Source of the DNA: Jacaranda mimosifolia
Lineage: Eukaryota; Streptophyta; Magnoliopsida; Lamiales; Bignoniaceae
DNA length: 64,000 nucleotides
Direction of reading: 5' to 3'
Assembly: GCA_018894105.1 (NCBI GenBank)
Contig: CM032121.1
Span: forward strand, 36,178,230-36,242,229
Of this stretch, positions 24,301-35,841 are shown piece by piece. Each line of letters starts with the position of its first letter. Position 1 is the first letter of the stretch. Made by a program: the position numbers and the translations under genes. The notes under the pieces are model-generated. The model did not search any database. It was not told the origin of the DNA and saw only the letters and a list, made by a program, of their open reading frames with translations.

Positions 24301-24444
24301 TAATTGCATTTTGACCCCAAAACTTCCAAAATTTTTACAATCAAGTCCTTTGTATTTATTTTTCGAGCCCTGAAATTTGATCAACCAATATCTTGATTTT
24401 CTAAATCCTTATTTTGTGAAATTCTGAATTTTAGGGGTGTTACA
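21351..24444 (-). repeat. Right (5') LTR of element 2, complete, 3,094 bp
   Basis: It begins TGTGGCACC and ends GGTGTTACA, followed by the aagtt duplication. It carries the hairpin-unit array at 21800-22480 and a segment around 23570-24060 that looks coding but also recurs in the left LTR and in the LTR at 61712. The same LTR family also occurs at 1-533. Confidence 0.9.
21800..22480 (-). repeat. Array of palindromic units in the right LTR of element 2
   Basis: About 20 related units occur. Examples with complementary arms are accaagtacattgacttggt (21929), ccaggcatgacaacctgg (about 21976), ccaagcataacaacttgg (about 22175) and ccaagcacagcttgg (about 22322). Arms change between CCAGG/CCTGG and CCAAG/CTTGG while pairing is kept. 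Confidence 0.75.
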
Positions 24445-26160
24445 AAGTTGGATCCAACTAACAGTAAGAGTAGTAGTAACAGTACATTCAGTAATCAGTT
24501 GATCATCAAATTTAATTGTTAGTCTATAAGCATTAGAAAATCATAAAAACATATGTTTTCTTTTCTCCAGAAATGAAACAAGAAAATTTTTCTTTTTATG
24601 CGTACTGGAATACATATATAGTGAAGTGTAAAATAAAAAAACATTGTCAGTGGATTACGTAGCATATATCCTTCTGTGTTTTTAAAAAAATACTATATAA
24701 TACATATAAGTTTAGACACTCACCTTTAAGATTAATTCTAGAAGTCAATCACCTATCTCAAAATCAATCGAGTCAACAATTGAGTCACCTGATTTATTTA
24801 ATAAGTACATCAATCACTAATTTAACTGATTAACAAGACAAAATTTACTTCGAATTAGCCTTGTGGGTACCATAGGCTTGTAGTACCAAAAACCCAACAA
24901 TCCTAACTAGTACTAAAATAATTTTTCTATATATATATATATATATATATTTCTCATTCAAAGTCCATTCAAAATTCCAAAATTATAAGTAAAAAAATTA
25001 ATCTAAATAAATTCTAGAATTCAATAGTAAATAAATCTTAAAATTCCTACAACAAAAGAAGAAAAGAAATAACAATAAAATTAAGAATAGTTTTACAAAA
25101 AGATAAGAATAACTTTCAAATCAATTTAACCACTAAAAACCTAAACATTACTCTTTGACAAAAATACTAATAGAGGTAAGGATATCTACTGGCATATGAC
25201 TCAGACATATATATATATTTATATTTTATTCACATATATGTATGCAGGTTGTATTTGTGTGTGAGATTGTAAAATTCTAAGGTACTAGTAATAGTATACT
25301 AGTGACACATGTCGCAAAACATACGTACAGGTTACATATATATGTATTTTGCCATCCATCCTTCTTATTATTTCAATCTTGAAATTTTCAAAGAAAAAGA
25401 AACTGAAAAGAAATCAGCACTATATACACGTACCAAAATTGGTCGAAGCTTCCTTTGATTATTTCCAATTCATTGGTCCTTATGTATAACATGCATATTG
25501 TTTTCCAAATAACAAACTCCACCCAACAACACTCTTATTTGCCTAATTAATTTTTTTCCCCTTCAATACATATATAATCTCCACTACCATAAATGTGAAA
25601 GGAAAGAAAAGGTTCACCGACGACATTTAATCACAATTTCATGAAGGATTTACATGGAAATTTTACCTGATGCTTTGCTCGAGGGACTTGCCACGGCCAA
25701 ACCTAATTTTTTCCCTTCTGTTTCCCTTTCCCGCTTTTTTTTCTTCTGCATTTTTTTTTTATTTGTGAGACTAGGATTTTGAATTATGAACTATATATAT
25801 GAGAAAAGTGTTTTACTTCAACTAGAACTCTAGTTATTTAACTTCTAGGACTAGAATAACCCTACAATAAACCTGATATCTTTATTATTAATTCCTAAGG
25901 TCTCAATTATTAATTTCTAGTACCAATTTAATATTAATATAAGAAAATTATAACTTATTTTCCCAAGAATTGAAATATCTAATATATATATAAATATTTA
26001 TGACCTTAAATAGTAATTCTCACTATTTAACCAAGAGGTAAATCTAGTGCCAAATATATATATACGCTTATATATTATATCTTCTAACTGATATGATAAG
26101 TAAATAAAATTTGAACAAAAAATAATTAATTAAATGTGAAAGAAATTCTAGGGCATTACA
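24445..26160 (-). repeat. Left LTR of element 3, inner fragment
   Basis: It resumes the LTR with aagttgg, the duplicated target of element 2, and matches 29514-30840. It ends ctagggcattaca at the polypurine tract. About 400 bp near 25150-25560 have no counterpart in the right LTR, as an insertion here or a deletion there. Only short spurious frames occur. Confidence 0.85.
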
Positions 26161-26176
26161 TCCCACCCCCCTTAAA
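26161..26176 (-). other. Polypurine tract of element 3
   Basis: tcccaccccccttaaa on the plus strand is a purine run on the minus strand, placed directly inside the LTR start. Confidence 0.8.
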
Positions 26177-26229
26177 GGAATTTGGTCCCTAAATTCTAAC
26201 CTATGTTAGCAAAAAGTTTCGGATGGTAT

Positions 26230-28070
26230 TTTCGCTTTCCTACATTGCTTCCTCTGTGTTATGGTTCTTCCAGAGAATCTTTACTATTAGAATCTCTCTA
26301 GTCCCCAATTTTTGTACCTTTCGATCTAAAATTTGGACTGGTCTCTCTTTGTATGTCAAATCTTTATGATGCGACAATTCCTTGTACTTAATGATATGCG
26401 AGGGGTCTGGGTGATACTTCTTTAGTTGTGACACGTGGAATAAATTGTGTATCCCTATAAGCTTCGGTGGTCGGAGAATCCGATTGGCTACTACTCCAAT
26501 CCTCTCCACTATCTCAAAAGGGCCAACATATCATGGGCTCCACTTTCCTTCTTTGCCAATCCTTGCAAACCATTTTCTTGGTGACACCTTTAAAAAGGCC
26601 ATATCTCCAACAGTAAATTCCAAATCCCTTTTCCTGTTATCTATGTAGCTCTTATGTTGACTTTGTGCAGTCTTCGGTCTTTGCTTGATTAAGTAAACCT
26701 TATCAATAGCTTATTGTATTATCTCCAGTCTAATTGTTCTCTGGTGCCCAAGCGCATTTGGCATGCAATACTTGTCCATGTCCCAATGTAATGGCAATTG
26801 ACATTTTCTACCATACAGTGCCTCATAAGGTACCATCTGGATACTCAATCGGTAGCTATTATTGTAGGCTAACTCGATTAGCGGAAGATGCTTAATCCAT
26901 CCTTCCCTAAAATCTAATATGCTAGCTTGGAGCATATCTTCTAAAAGTTGAATGGTTTGATCTGACTGACCATTTGTCTGTGGATGTGCAACTATGTTGA
27001 ATTGTAGTTTCATTCCTAAACTCTCTTGTACTTGCTTCCAAAGTTTAGAGACAAACTTAGGGTCTCAATCAGATGCTATACTGATGGGTACCCCATGTAG
27101 CCAAATGATTTGATCAATATAAATTCGTGCTAGTGCCTCTACTATATAGGTGATCTTGACAGGCATGAAATGAGCTAATTTCCTCAATCTGTCAACTATT
27201 ATCTAGATACTATTATAACCTCCCCTTACTATAGGTAACCCCGTGACGAAGTCCATGGTGATCATCTCCCACTTTCACAAAGCACTTCTAAGGGTTGTAG
27301 TAGCCCAGCTGGTCTTTGGTGCTCCAGTTTAACCTGCTAGCAAGTGAGATACTTTCGTACGTAGTCAACAATCTTTCGTTTCACATTGATCCACCAATAA
27401 TATTTCTTTAGATCTTCATACATCTTATTACCTCCAGGGTGGATCGTATACTTTGACTTATGGGCTTCATCTAAAATTTCCCTCTTTAATTCCTCATTTA
27501 CAGCTACACAAATCCGTTTCCTATATAATAAAGTCCCCTGTCGATCCACTTCAAACTTGGTGTTAGGGGGGCCCATTGTGTTCATCTCAAAATGACCGTA
27601 TCGAGTGTCTAGTGTTGTCTTAAGTATATCCCCCTCTCTAATTTTTAGCTGATAGTATCCTTGTCTAAGATCCATTTTAGAATAGAATCGGGATCCTTGT
27701 AATTAATCAAAAAGTTCCTCAATTCTAGACAAAGGATACTTATTCTTAATCGTGACATTGTTCAAACCTCAATAGTCTATGCACATCCTCAAGGTCCCAT
27801 CCTTTTTCTTTATAAAAAGAAGAGCATTAGGGTTCCGCAAGTAGATGAACTTGACCAAATATACCAACTTTAGAGTAGCTCTTGCAACTGTACCTTAAGT
27901 TACTTAAGTTCTGCTAGTGCCACCTTGCATTGTGCTTTAGTTATTGGGGTCGTTTCTAAAAGAACCTCAATGGCAATTCGACTTCGTGATTGTGGGTTAA
28001 GAAGTTAATTCCTCAGGGAATATATTAGGAAAATTCGTGACTACGAGTACTTCATAGATCATAATCTTAT
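26230..28070 (-). pseudogene. pol remnant of element 3: partial RT joined to integrase
   Basis: On the minus strand, RT sequence runs from about 28000 to 27580 (CIDY near 27780; [20 protein letters not shown] at 27675 downward). It breaks off after RYGHFEMNTMG and continues without RNase H into FEVDRQGTLLYRKRICV, the start of the integrase N-terminal domain (..KYTIHPGGNKMYEDLKKYYWW, about 27440-27380). The integrase core (about 27290-26711, with HPQTNGQSDQTIQ and YEALYGRKC) and a chromodomain-like tail (26509-26240, KILWKNHNTEEAM) follow. Stops and frameshifts are frequent. Its tail is closely similar to that of element 1, so it is the same broad clade. Confidence 0.85.
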
Positions 28071-29009
28071 TACTAGATTTGTTGATCAGGTAGGCTAGGT
28101 ATCTTATCCTACTCATTTTTAGTTCCTTTAAATCGAAGTCATTCCAGTTGACTTCCACTCCATAGTTAGTTCAATTATTGGTTTCCTAGGCTCACACAAA
28201 CTAACTATTACCAAATAGAAATTTAAAGTGAAAGCAACTACTAAGTAGAAAACCTAATCTACTAAAATAACATAAATAGAAATTTCAAAATAAAAATCCT
28301 ATCCAATTCTAGATGATAATTCTCCTATTCTAATCCTTATTATTGTCCTCATTTCAATCTATCTCTTCAATCCTCATTTGAGCCCAATTATTCTAAGTCT
28401 TTCTTAAAGTCTTCTCCATTCTCCTCATTGGGCTCTTCTTTAATAAGCTCTTTTTTTTTTTTTTTTGGATTCTCTTCCTCTGACTCATTGGTAAAACAAG
28501 TTAACAAATATTGTACTTCCCTAAGATCTCTCATGGTTATTCAAAAGCCATTTTTCCTTGGCGATGTCACTCCTTTAATTTGCTACTATGATTATCTAAC
28601 CTTTGTTAATAGACGTCTAGCTGTTTTTCTAACTTCACAAATCTCTATTTATATAATTGTATCTAAGATATTTCCTTATTTAATGGTCCTTATCTTTCTC
28701 AAGCTAATGTATGATTAGGAAGGGTAATCTTTTTGAGGCGCATTGAATTTCCTAGAAATGGATTGCCTGCATTTAGTGTTGTATTGCTCACTTCCTCTAA
28801 CCTTAATCACACCGGGTGAAGCATCTAAATGATGAACTGACGTCTGTGGGCTTTGACTTACCATCTTATTCTAAAAACTAAAAGAACCTAGATTAATAAA
28901 GAAATAAAAAGAAAATAAGAAAAGGAAAACATCAGTTCATAAAAGTTCTAAGCCCAAATTCCATAGTCCTAGGATCCTATCCCGACATGGCCTAAGTTCA
29001 AAACCTAGG
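28070..29009 (-). other. Leader and degenerate gag/protease region of element 3
   Basis: Between the primer binding site and RT only fragments remain. A minus-strand ATG at about 28863 opens a short frame (MVSQSPQTSVHHLDAS..) that ends near 28715 and is not recognisable. No zinc knuckle or protease motif was found. The plus-strand frame at 28428-28718 has no support. Confidence 0.45.
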
Positions 29010-29020
29010 CTCTAATACCA
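29010..29020 (-). other. Primer binding site of element 3
   Basis: ctctaatacca on the plus strand is TGGTATTAGAG on the minus strand, three bases from the right LTR. It is a Met-tRNA-type site with one change from the site of element 1. Confidence 0.8.
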
Positions 29021-29023
29021 CTT

Positions 29024-30840
29024 CGTCATGCCCCAAATCAAACCATATTTTTCCAGTATTGATACGTGAAACTCAATACTAGATGTGTAAACGGATCGAA
29101 TACATTATTTTTATATTTGTATCTGTTTAACTTTTTGAATATCCAACTATGAATACGGATTTGTTCAATGAAAATATTTGAGAAGAACATAAGAGGAAAT
29201 CAATAAACAATCAAGCAGTAATGAAACAAGAATTTAGTAAATAGTTTTATAGACTAACAACTTCAATGTGATGATCATACAGTGTTTACTGTAGCTAGTC
29301 AACCTTATAACTCCACCGTAATAGTCCCTTATTGCTCCAGGCAAGGTGCGACCTTACCAAAAAATTGTGCCCAAGCCTAGGTCTTCGGGAAATCCTAGGA
29401 TCCATCTCAGCCATAAATGGTTTCTATTGTGCGCTGGGGTGATTAGGCCTTAGGGACTTGGGGTTCAACAAGCAAGCCCGCTGCTGCTAGGTGAAGCCCT
29501 CGCACACCCAAACCAAGTTGGGTTCAATTAATAGAAACAGTAGTAGTAACAATAAATCTAGTAAGCAGTTGATAATCAAATTTAATTACTAGTCTGGAAG
29601 CATTAGAAAATCATAAAAGCATATGTTTTCTTTTATCCAGAAAAAAAAAACAAGAAAACTTTTCTTTTTGTGCGCAGTAGAATACATATATAGTGTAGTG
29701 GAAAATAAAAAAATTTGTCAGTGGATTGCATAGCATATATCCTTCTGGGTTTAAAAAAAATACTATATAATATATATAAGTTTAGACACTCACCTTCAAG
29801 ATCAATTTTAGAAGTCAGTCACTTATCTCAAAGTCAATCGAATCAATAGTTGAGTCACCTGATCCATTTAATCAGCACGTCAATCACTAATTTAACTGAC
29901 TAATAAGACAAAATTTACTTAAAACTAGTCTTATGGGTACCATAAACCTGTAATACCTTAAACCCAATAATTCTAATTGGTACTAAAATATTTTTTCTAT
30001 CTATACATATATATTTTTTTTCTCATTTGAAGTCCATTCAAAATTCCAAAATTATAAGTAAGAAAATTAACTTAAATAAGTTCTAGAATTCAATAGTAAA
30101 TAAATTATAAAATTTCTGTCAACAAAAGAAGAAAAGAAATAACAATAGAATTGAGAATAGTTTTGCAAAAAAGATAAGAATAGCTTTTAGACATTAAAAT
30201 CACTTTAACCACTAAAAACCTAAACAATACTCTTTAATTCCAATACCATAAATGTGCAAGGAAAGAAAAGATTCACCGACGGCATTTAATCACAATTTCA
30301 CGAAGGATTTACATGGAAATTTTACCTAATCTTTGCTTGAGGAACTTGCCGCCATCAAACCTTTTTTTTTTTTTTTTTTTCCTTTGTTTCCCTTTCCCTT
30401 TTCTTTCTTCTACATTTTTTTATTTGTGAGACTAGGATTTTAAATTATATGAACTATATATACGGGAAAAGTGTTTTGATTCAACTAAACTCTAGTTATT
30501 TATTTTTTAGGACTAGAATAACCCTATAATAAATATGATATCTTTATTATTAATTCATAAGGTCTCAATTATTAATTCCTAGTAACAATATAATATTAGT
30601 AAAAGAAAATTATAACTTATTTCCCCAAGAATTGAAATATCTAATATATATATATATATGACCTTAAATTGTAATTCTCACCATTTAACCACGAGGTAAA
30701 TATAGTGCCAAATATATATATATACACACATATATATTACATCTTCTAGCTGATATAATAAGTAAATAAAATTTAAAAAATAAAAATAAACATAGGATAA
30801 AATAATTAATTAAATACAAAAGAAATTCTAGGGCATTACA
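29024..30840 (-). repeat. Right (5') LTR of element 3, 1,817 bp
   Basis: It starts cgtcatgccccaaatc (the first T of the usual TG is changed to C) and ends ctagggcattaca, followed by the aaaat duplication. It matches the two pieces of the left LTR. About 80 bp near 29085-29160 (ggatcgaatacattattttt..) replace a longer segment and may be an insertion scar. Confidence 0.9.
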
Positions 30841-30847
30841 AAAATAC

Positions 30848-30877
30848 TACGTGCATCGCACGTATGCACTTTTCTAG
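30848..30877 (+). mobile_element. Helitron-like 3' terminus (hairpin plus CTAG before T)
   Basis: A perfect 7-bp palindrome (tacgtgc-atc-gcacgta, 30848-30864) is followed after nine bases by CTAG and then T (30874-30878). This is the standard 3' end of plant Helitrons, which insert between A and T. Element 3 ends only a few bases upstream, so the Helitron body should lie left of 3335. No helicase gene or 5' end was found. Confidence 0.55.
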
Positions 30878-31169
30878 TACATCAAATGTATATACATTGT
30901 ATTTAAACATATAGAAAATAATAACTATACTTAATTAAATTAAGTCTTTCATCTTAAATAATGTGTATACATCAAATGTATATCATTGTATTTATACATC
31001 GCATTTGTTACATTTAAATATATTCTTAATTAGAATTGTGCAAAACAATAATTACATTAAAATTAATTAAATAAATTTTTTACTTAGAAATATAATTACA
31101 TATATTGAAATGATCATATTTAATACACATAGTTTAATGGTAATTACAATAAATATTGTATTTGTGGGC
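30878..31169. other. AT-rich spacer, nothing recognised
   Basis: AT-rich sequence with a repeated phrase (acatcaaatgtatat at about 30879 and 30969). No coding potential or terminal repeats were seen. Confidence 0.5.
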
Positions 31170-31557
31170 AAATATTGTCATATGCTAAAAGTTCAAATGT
31201 TAATCTCATTTTTCAATTAGATTTGAGAATTTATGATTTTGTCTGTGTGCTCAAAGACTCATAATTGAATAAAATACCTAATTACATCTATTGTGATGCT
31301 GTAAGATTTAAAAAAGCCTTGCACGTTTCATTGTGACAATGAAAAAAAATTAAACTTGCTTTGGTTTAATTGTCAAATAAATTGCATAGGCTATTTATTT
31401 CTCTATCAGAAGAGGTTATGAACTTTCTAAAAAATATTTGAGTCTTGAACTCTACATCACTTTTACTTCACTTAATGTGAAATTAAATAAACATTTGCAT
31501 CTACAAGGATGGAGTTATATGTTTTGAATACAAGGCATGGTATATCATGGTCTTTTA
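31170..31557 (+). repeat. Dispersed repeat R2, copy 2
   Basis: Direct diverged copy of 1970-2330 with the same landmarks (catatgctaaaa, attgtgacaatgaaaaaaa, atatcatggtctttta). It is slightly longer because of a small insertion near 31365-31420. Confidence 0.7.
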
Positions 31558-31819
31558 GATATATATAGATGAGTGAAGTAAGATAGTAAGAAAAGAGCAG
31601 CAAATTTGTGACTCTCCTGTTCTCTCCTCCTATGGAAGAGTAGAACTTTCTTCTTGAAGGTTAGTGGTATGCTACCTCTTCTCCATCCTCTTCATTCCTC
31701 CCTTCTACTTTTTTGCTCCTATCCCTTTTCCTCTTTCTCCCTCCTCTCCCATCTTACTTCTTGGTTTCGCTTTTATTTTTCTTCTCTCGTGTTCTACTTG
31801 TTGCCTTCATTTGCTCATT

Positions 31820-32818
31820 ATGGACAATGATAGCTCCATTCTGGACATCATTAATCAAACTGCCTCCCTTAAATGCATTGATGAATCTACCTACCAAACG
31901 GAACCCCTCCAATCCAGCTATACAGTGATTGCTAGAGTTGTCTCAAATAAGCATATTAATAGTGGGGCGTTCAAGTCTATTCCTTTGAAAACATGGGGTT
32001 TACAGAGCAACTCGACTGTAAACACTATTAACTCACATACTGTGGCAATTATTCTGGTCAACCTAAATGAACTGAGAAAGATCATCAGTCAAACATGGAA
32101 CTTCAAAAGACTGTGTATATTGACAAAGGAATGGCCTGTGGAGAAGGCATTCCATGAGGTGACAAGAACTATGTTATGGGTTCAAGCATCTAATGTCCTG
32201 GTGATGTTCATCAATCAGTAGAATGCTAAGATCATTGAGAACTGCATTGGAACATTTGTTCAAATGGATCTTTCATCAAAAGGACAAAGGTGGAAGAAGG
32301 CTATCCATATTAGAATCGAGATAGATATACAAAAGCCACTAGTGCATTATGTAGAACTACAAATTCCAAAAAATTGTTGTATTGTTGTTGAAATAAGGTA
32401 TGAATGCTTGGGGGAGTTTTGCTATGGTTGTGGTCGTCTTGGGCATAAATTGGAATCTTGTCATTTTTCGAACTCGAAGGAAAGTAAGGTTTGCGGTCCC
32501 AGATTTGTTGCTTGGTTGTATGCTGAGAATGATTCTGTTAGAAACCTTTTTATGGCCAGAAAGTCCACCTCCGGCAATACTCAACCCAACCAAAAGCTTA
32601 GTGTGTCAGACCCAAAAACCAATGACCATTCTTCCCAAAACAAACCCATTGATACTTCAAAAATCTTGGCCCATTTACTCTTAGCTAACCCAATACCTAC
32701 TGCTAAGCCAGTATCAGAGCCCATTAAAATTAGTTACAAAACAAAAAGGTCCTTGGAATATTTTCCCTACTCGGCCCTTTTCAAAAACCTAAACACTGCA
32801 AGCAAAATGTCACTATGA
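31820..32818 (+). pseudogene. LINE ORF1 (Gag-like RNA-binding protein)
   Basis: The frame from MDNDSS at 31820 was chosen because the longer upstream frame (from 31664) is hydrophobic 5' leader. A DUF4283-like N-terminal part (VAIILVNLNEL.., KEWPVEKAF) is followed by a TAG near 32219. The second half has the typical CCHC knuckle of plant L1 ORF1 (CYGCGRLGHKLESC, about 32420-32462) and a low-complexity tail with Pro, Lys and Ser. The protein would coat LINE RNA and bring it to the target. One nonsense mutation splits it. Confidence 0.8.
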
Positions 32819-33141
32819 TAATCTCCTACCCACCCACTGCCACATATATAAATCCCAATTGGAACCTAATGATGTAAAAGATAAAGATTCTGTGTATATT
32901 AAGGACAAACTCTTTCTATCCAAAGAAGGATTATCACGATTAAGAAAAACAGAACTCAAACAACAAAAATTCTTGGTGAAACTACCAACTCTGGCTTAGA
33001 GGCTTCCGACAGTGTCATGGAGAATCCCAAATCCCCAGTGATCATTGAAAAAGTTGATTTTGTTGAACTCAAGGGCCTAGAGGGGCCACAAAAATAGACC
33101 CATGAGGATTTTGTCGTGGAATTGCCATGGGTTGGCCCAAT

Positions 33142-33522
33142 TAGGGGTGTAAATGAGTCGAACTTGAATCCAAAATACTAAACTTGAGCTTGAGCTTGAG
33201 CTGGTTCACCAGAAAATTTTAAATTAAATAAAAATATTAAATTATTATTATATCATAATTATTTAATAATAATTAATAGAATATATATTATAATGATTTA
33301 TATTATACTATATTATAATTATTTAATTATATATAATAAATATTTAAAACTAAAAAAAAGTAAATTATTAATATATAAAAAATATTTAAAAATAAAAAAA
33401 AGCTCATGAGCTTTCGAACAATTAAAATAAAGCTCGAGCTCAAGAAGTTCAAGCTTAAGTCAAGCTATAATTGAGTCGACTCAAAAGCATCGTGAACCGG
33501 CCCGACTCATTTGACACCTCAA
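33142..33522. mobile_element. hAT-like MITE (381 bp) in the LINE endonuclease
   Basis: Terminal inverted repeats are taggggtgtaaatgagtcg on the left and, reversed, ttgaggtgtcaaatgagtcg on the right. A perfect 8-bp duplication ggcccaat flanks it (33134-33141 and 33523-33530), which is the hAT rule. Inside are repeated gagctcgagctt-type motifs and an AT-rich core; no transposase is encoded. Its removal restores the LINE endonuclease frame. Confidence 0.9.
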
Positions 33523-35841
33523 GGCCCAATCCAAGGCAATTAGAGCTCTAAGGGCAGAGGGCAGTGTTTTCTTCTCATTCTCCCCTCATTCTCTTTCTCT
33601 GTGGATTGAAAACTTCTTTCTCTCCCAAATTCTTCATGCTCTCCATTCTGCTAAACTATACAACTGTTTCTGTTCCTCCTATTGAACTGGCGGGAGGATT
33701 GTGCGTTGCCTGGTCTGATGATATTCAAGTGGACATCATTGTCCAAAACGACTATCTCATTTTCGCTCTTGTCTCTTATCTTAACCTTCTTTCATGGCAT
33801 TTTTCAAGTATGTACTGTCCATCCTTGCCGATAACCAAAGCTTCTTTTTGGAACAACCTATTTGAATATGCTTCCTCCCACAATGACCCTTAGCTTATCA
33901 TTAGGGATTTTAGTGACATTAAATCCTAGGCCGAAAAAAAAGGGGGGGAATTTCTTTGCTTCCTTCTCTAAACACTCACTTCTTTTGGACCTTAATTCTC
34001 TTCATCTCATCGATATTGGCTTTAAAGGGCATTCATTTACTTGGAATAATAAAAGAGGTGGTTTGGTGAATATTCAAGAGAGATTTGATTGAGGTGTGGC
34101 AAATTCTAATTGGATTTCTTTATTCTCTCATGCAACCATTACCCATCTCATAGCTTGTGCCTCTAATCATAAGCCTCTATTGCTGGATTTATGGCATTCT
34201 CTACCTAGAAAACCTAAACCATTTAAGTATGAAAATATGTGGATTGAGGATAGTTCTTGTCTAGTGGCTGGAGTACTCCTTTTGTTGGGTTTCCTTCAAT
34301 GATATTGCATCTCAAATCTACGGCTGTTAAGTACTCCCTTCATGATTGGAATCATTCCCATTTTAGCCATGTCCAATCAAAAATCCATTCCATCAAAAAC
34401 CTTATTGATCAAATTCAGAGAGGTGATCAGACCACTGAAAATCTTGCTAGGGATGATTTACTTCAAGTGGAACTGGATGAACTTATGAAAAGGGAGCAAA
34501 TTTTATGGAGACAAAAGGCTAAAGTCAAATGGTTACGGGATAGAGATGCGGACACTAGGTATTTTCAACTCAGAACCATTATTCATGCTAGGTTCAATAG
34601 AATACTTTGTATTCAAGTTGTTCCAGATATTTTAATTCATGAGTGGCATGACATTGGGAAGGAATTCTTAAATTATTACCAAGAAATCTTCAAGTCAAAC
34701 CTTCGAAGTGGGGATATTGCTTTCCTAAAAATCTTGAAAATCTTTTCCAACCTCTCATCACACAATAGGATAATGACTTGCTTTGCCAAATTCCATCAAC
34801 AATTGAGATCAGAAAAATCATTTTTGAAATTAACTTCAATAAATCCCCTGGTTCGGATGGACTTTCCCCAGGTTGTTACAAAAAATTTTGGGATGTTACA
34901 GCTCCTACGGTGATTAATGTTGTGCTTCATTTCTTTCATTTTGGTTTTCTTCTTAAAGCATTAAATCATACGTTTATATTTCCCTCATCCCTAAAAATGA
35001 AAAGGCCCTTAAAGTTGAACTTTATAGGCCTATTAGCTTATGTAATGTCACTTATAAGATCATTTCCAACATCTTGGCTAATAGATTAAAGAGGTTGTTG
35101 GATAAGATTGTGTCTCCAAATCAAATGGTGTTTGTGGCTAATGGAAATATCAATGAAAATATTGTCATTACTCAGGAGATTATGCATCATCTTAATTGAA
35201 AGAAAGGAAAATTGGGGGCTCATGGCTTTGACAATTGATTTAGCTAAGGCATACGATAGAGTAGAATGGCCTCTGCTTGCTCAAATCCTTAAAAATGTGG
35301 CTTCTTGAGCATCTTTATCAACTACATTATGCAATGCATTTCTACATCGACCTTTTCTATTCTTATCAATGGTTCATCTTTTTTCTTTTTGGAGCCATCA
35401 AGAGGCAAGGAGACCCCATCTCTCCGTACTTGTTTATTATTTATGCCAAAACTCCATTGAGACTTCTGTTGAGGGAAGAATCAAATGGCTGTATCAAAAG
35501 GAGTCAAAATCTGTTACACAGCCCCACCGTTAACTCACTTAATGTATGCTAATGGCTTAACAATTTTTTTCATAGTTAATGGCGAAGAAGCTAACTATGT
35601 CCTTGAGTACTTGAACAAGTTTGAAAGTTGGGCCAGTCAAAAGGTGAACAAAGAAAAATCTAGGCTACATTTTAGTAAAAATGTAGATCAGAGGACCAAG
35701 AAGGATATTAAAAAGTTATTTGGCATTGCTGAGTGTAATCATAAGCTCAAATACTTGGGGAAATCATTCTGTCGTACTCATATATGTAAAGAGGATTTTG
35801 GTGATCTCTTCCAAAAGCTTGAATCAAAACTTAGTGGTTGG

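Larger units (their letters stand above)
4060..24444 (-). mobile_element. Element 2: Ty3/gypsy (Tekay/Del-like) retrotransposon inserted in the LTR of element 3
   Basis: The 5-bp duplication aagtt flanks it (4055-4059 and 24445-24449), exactly where the element-3 LTR is interrupted. Its left LTR is split into 4060-4860 and about 16291-18672 by element 1. The internal region is 18673-21350 and the right LTR is 21351-24444 (3,094 bp). The pieces of the left LTR add up to about 3.2 kb, agreeing with the right LTR. Only gag, part of protease and the N-terminal part of integrase remain, so the copy is a defective deletion derivative. Confidence 0.85.
3335..30840 (-). mobile_element. Element 3: Ty3/gypsy LTR retrotransposon, outermost level of the nest
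   Basis: In plus-strand order the element reads left LTR (3335-4059 plus 24445-26160, split by element 2), polypurine tract, decayed pol, primer binding site, and right LTR (29024-30840). Its outer ends read TGTCA..ATTACA on the left LTR, and it is flanked by the perfect 5-bp duplication aaaat (3330-3334 and 30841-30845). The internal region is only about 2.9 kb and lacks most of RT and RNase H, so it depended on other elements. The left LTR keeps about 400 bp (around 25150-25560) that the right LTR lacks. Confidence 0.85.
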
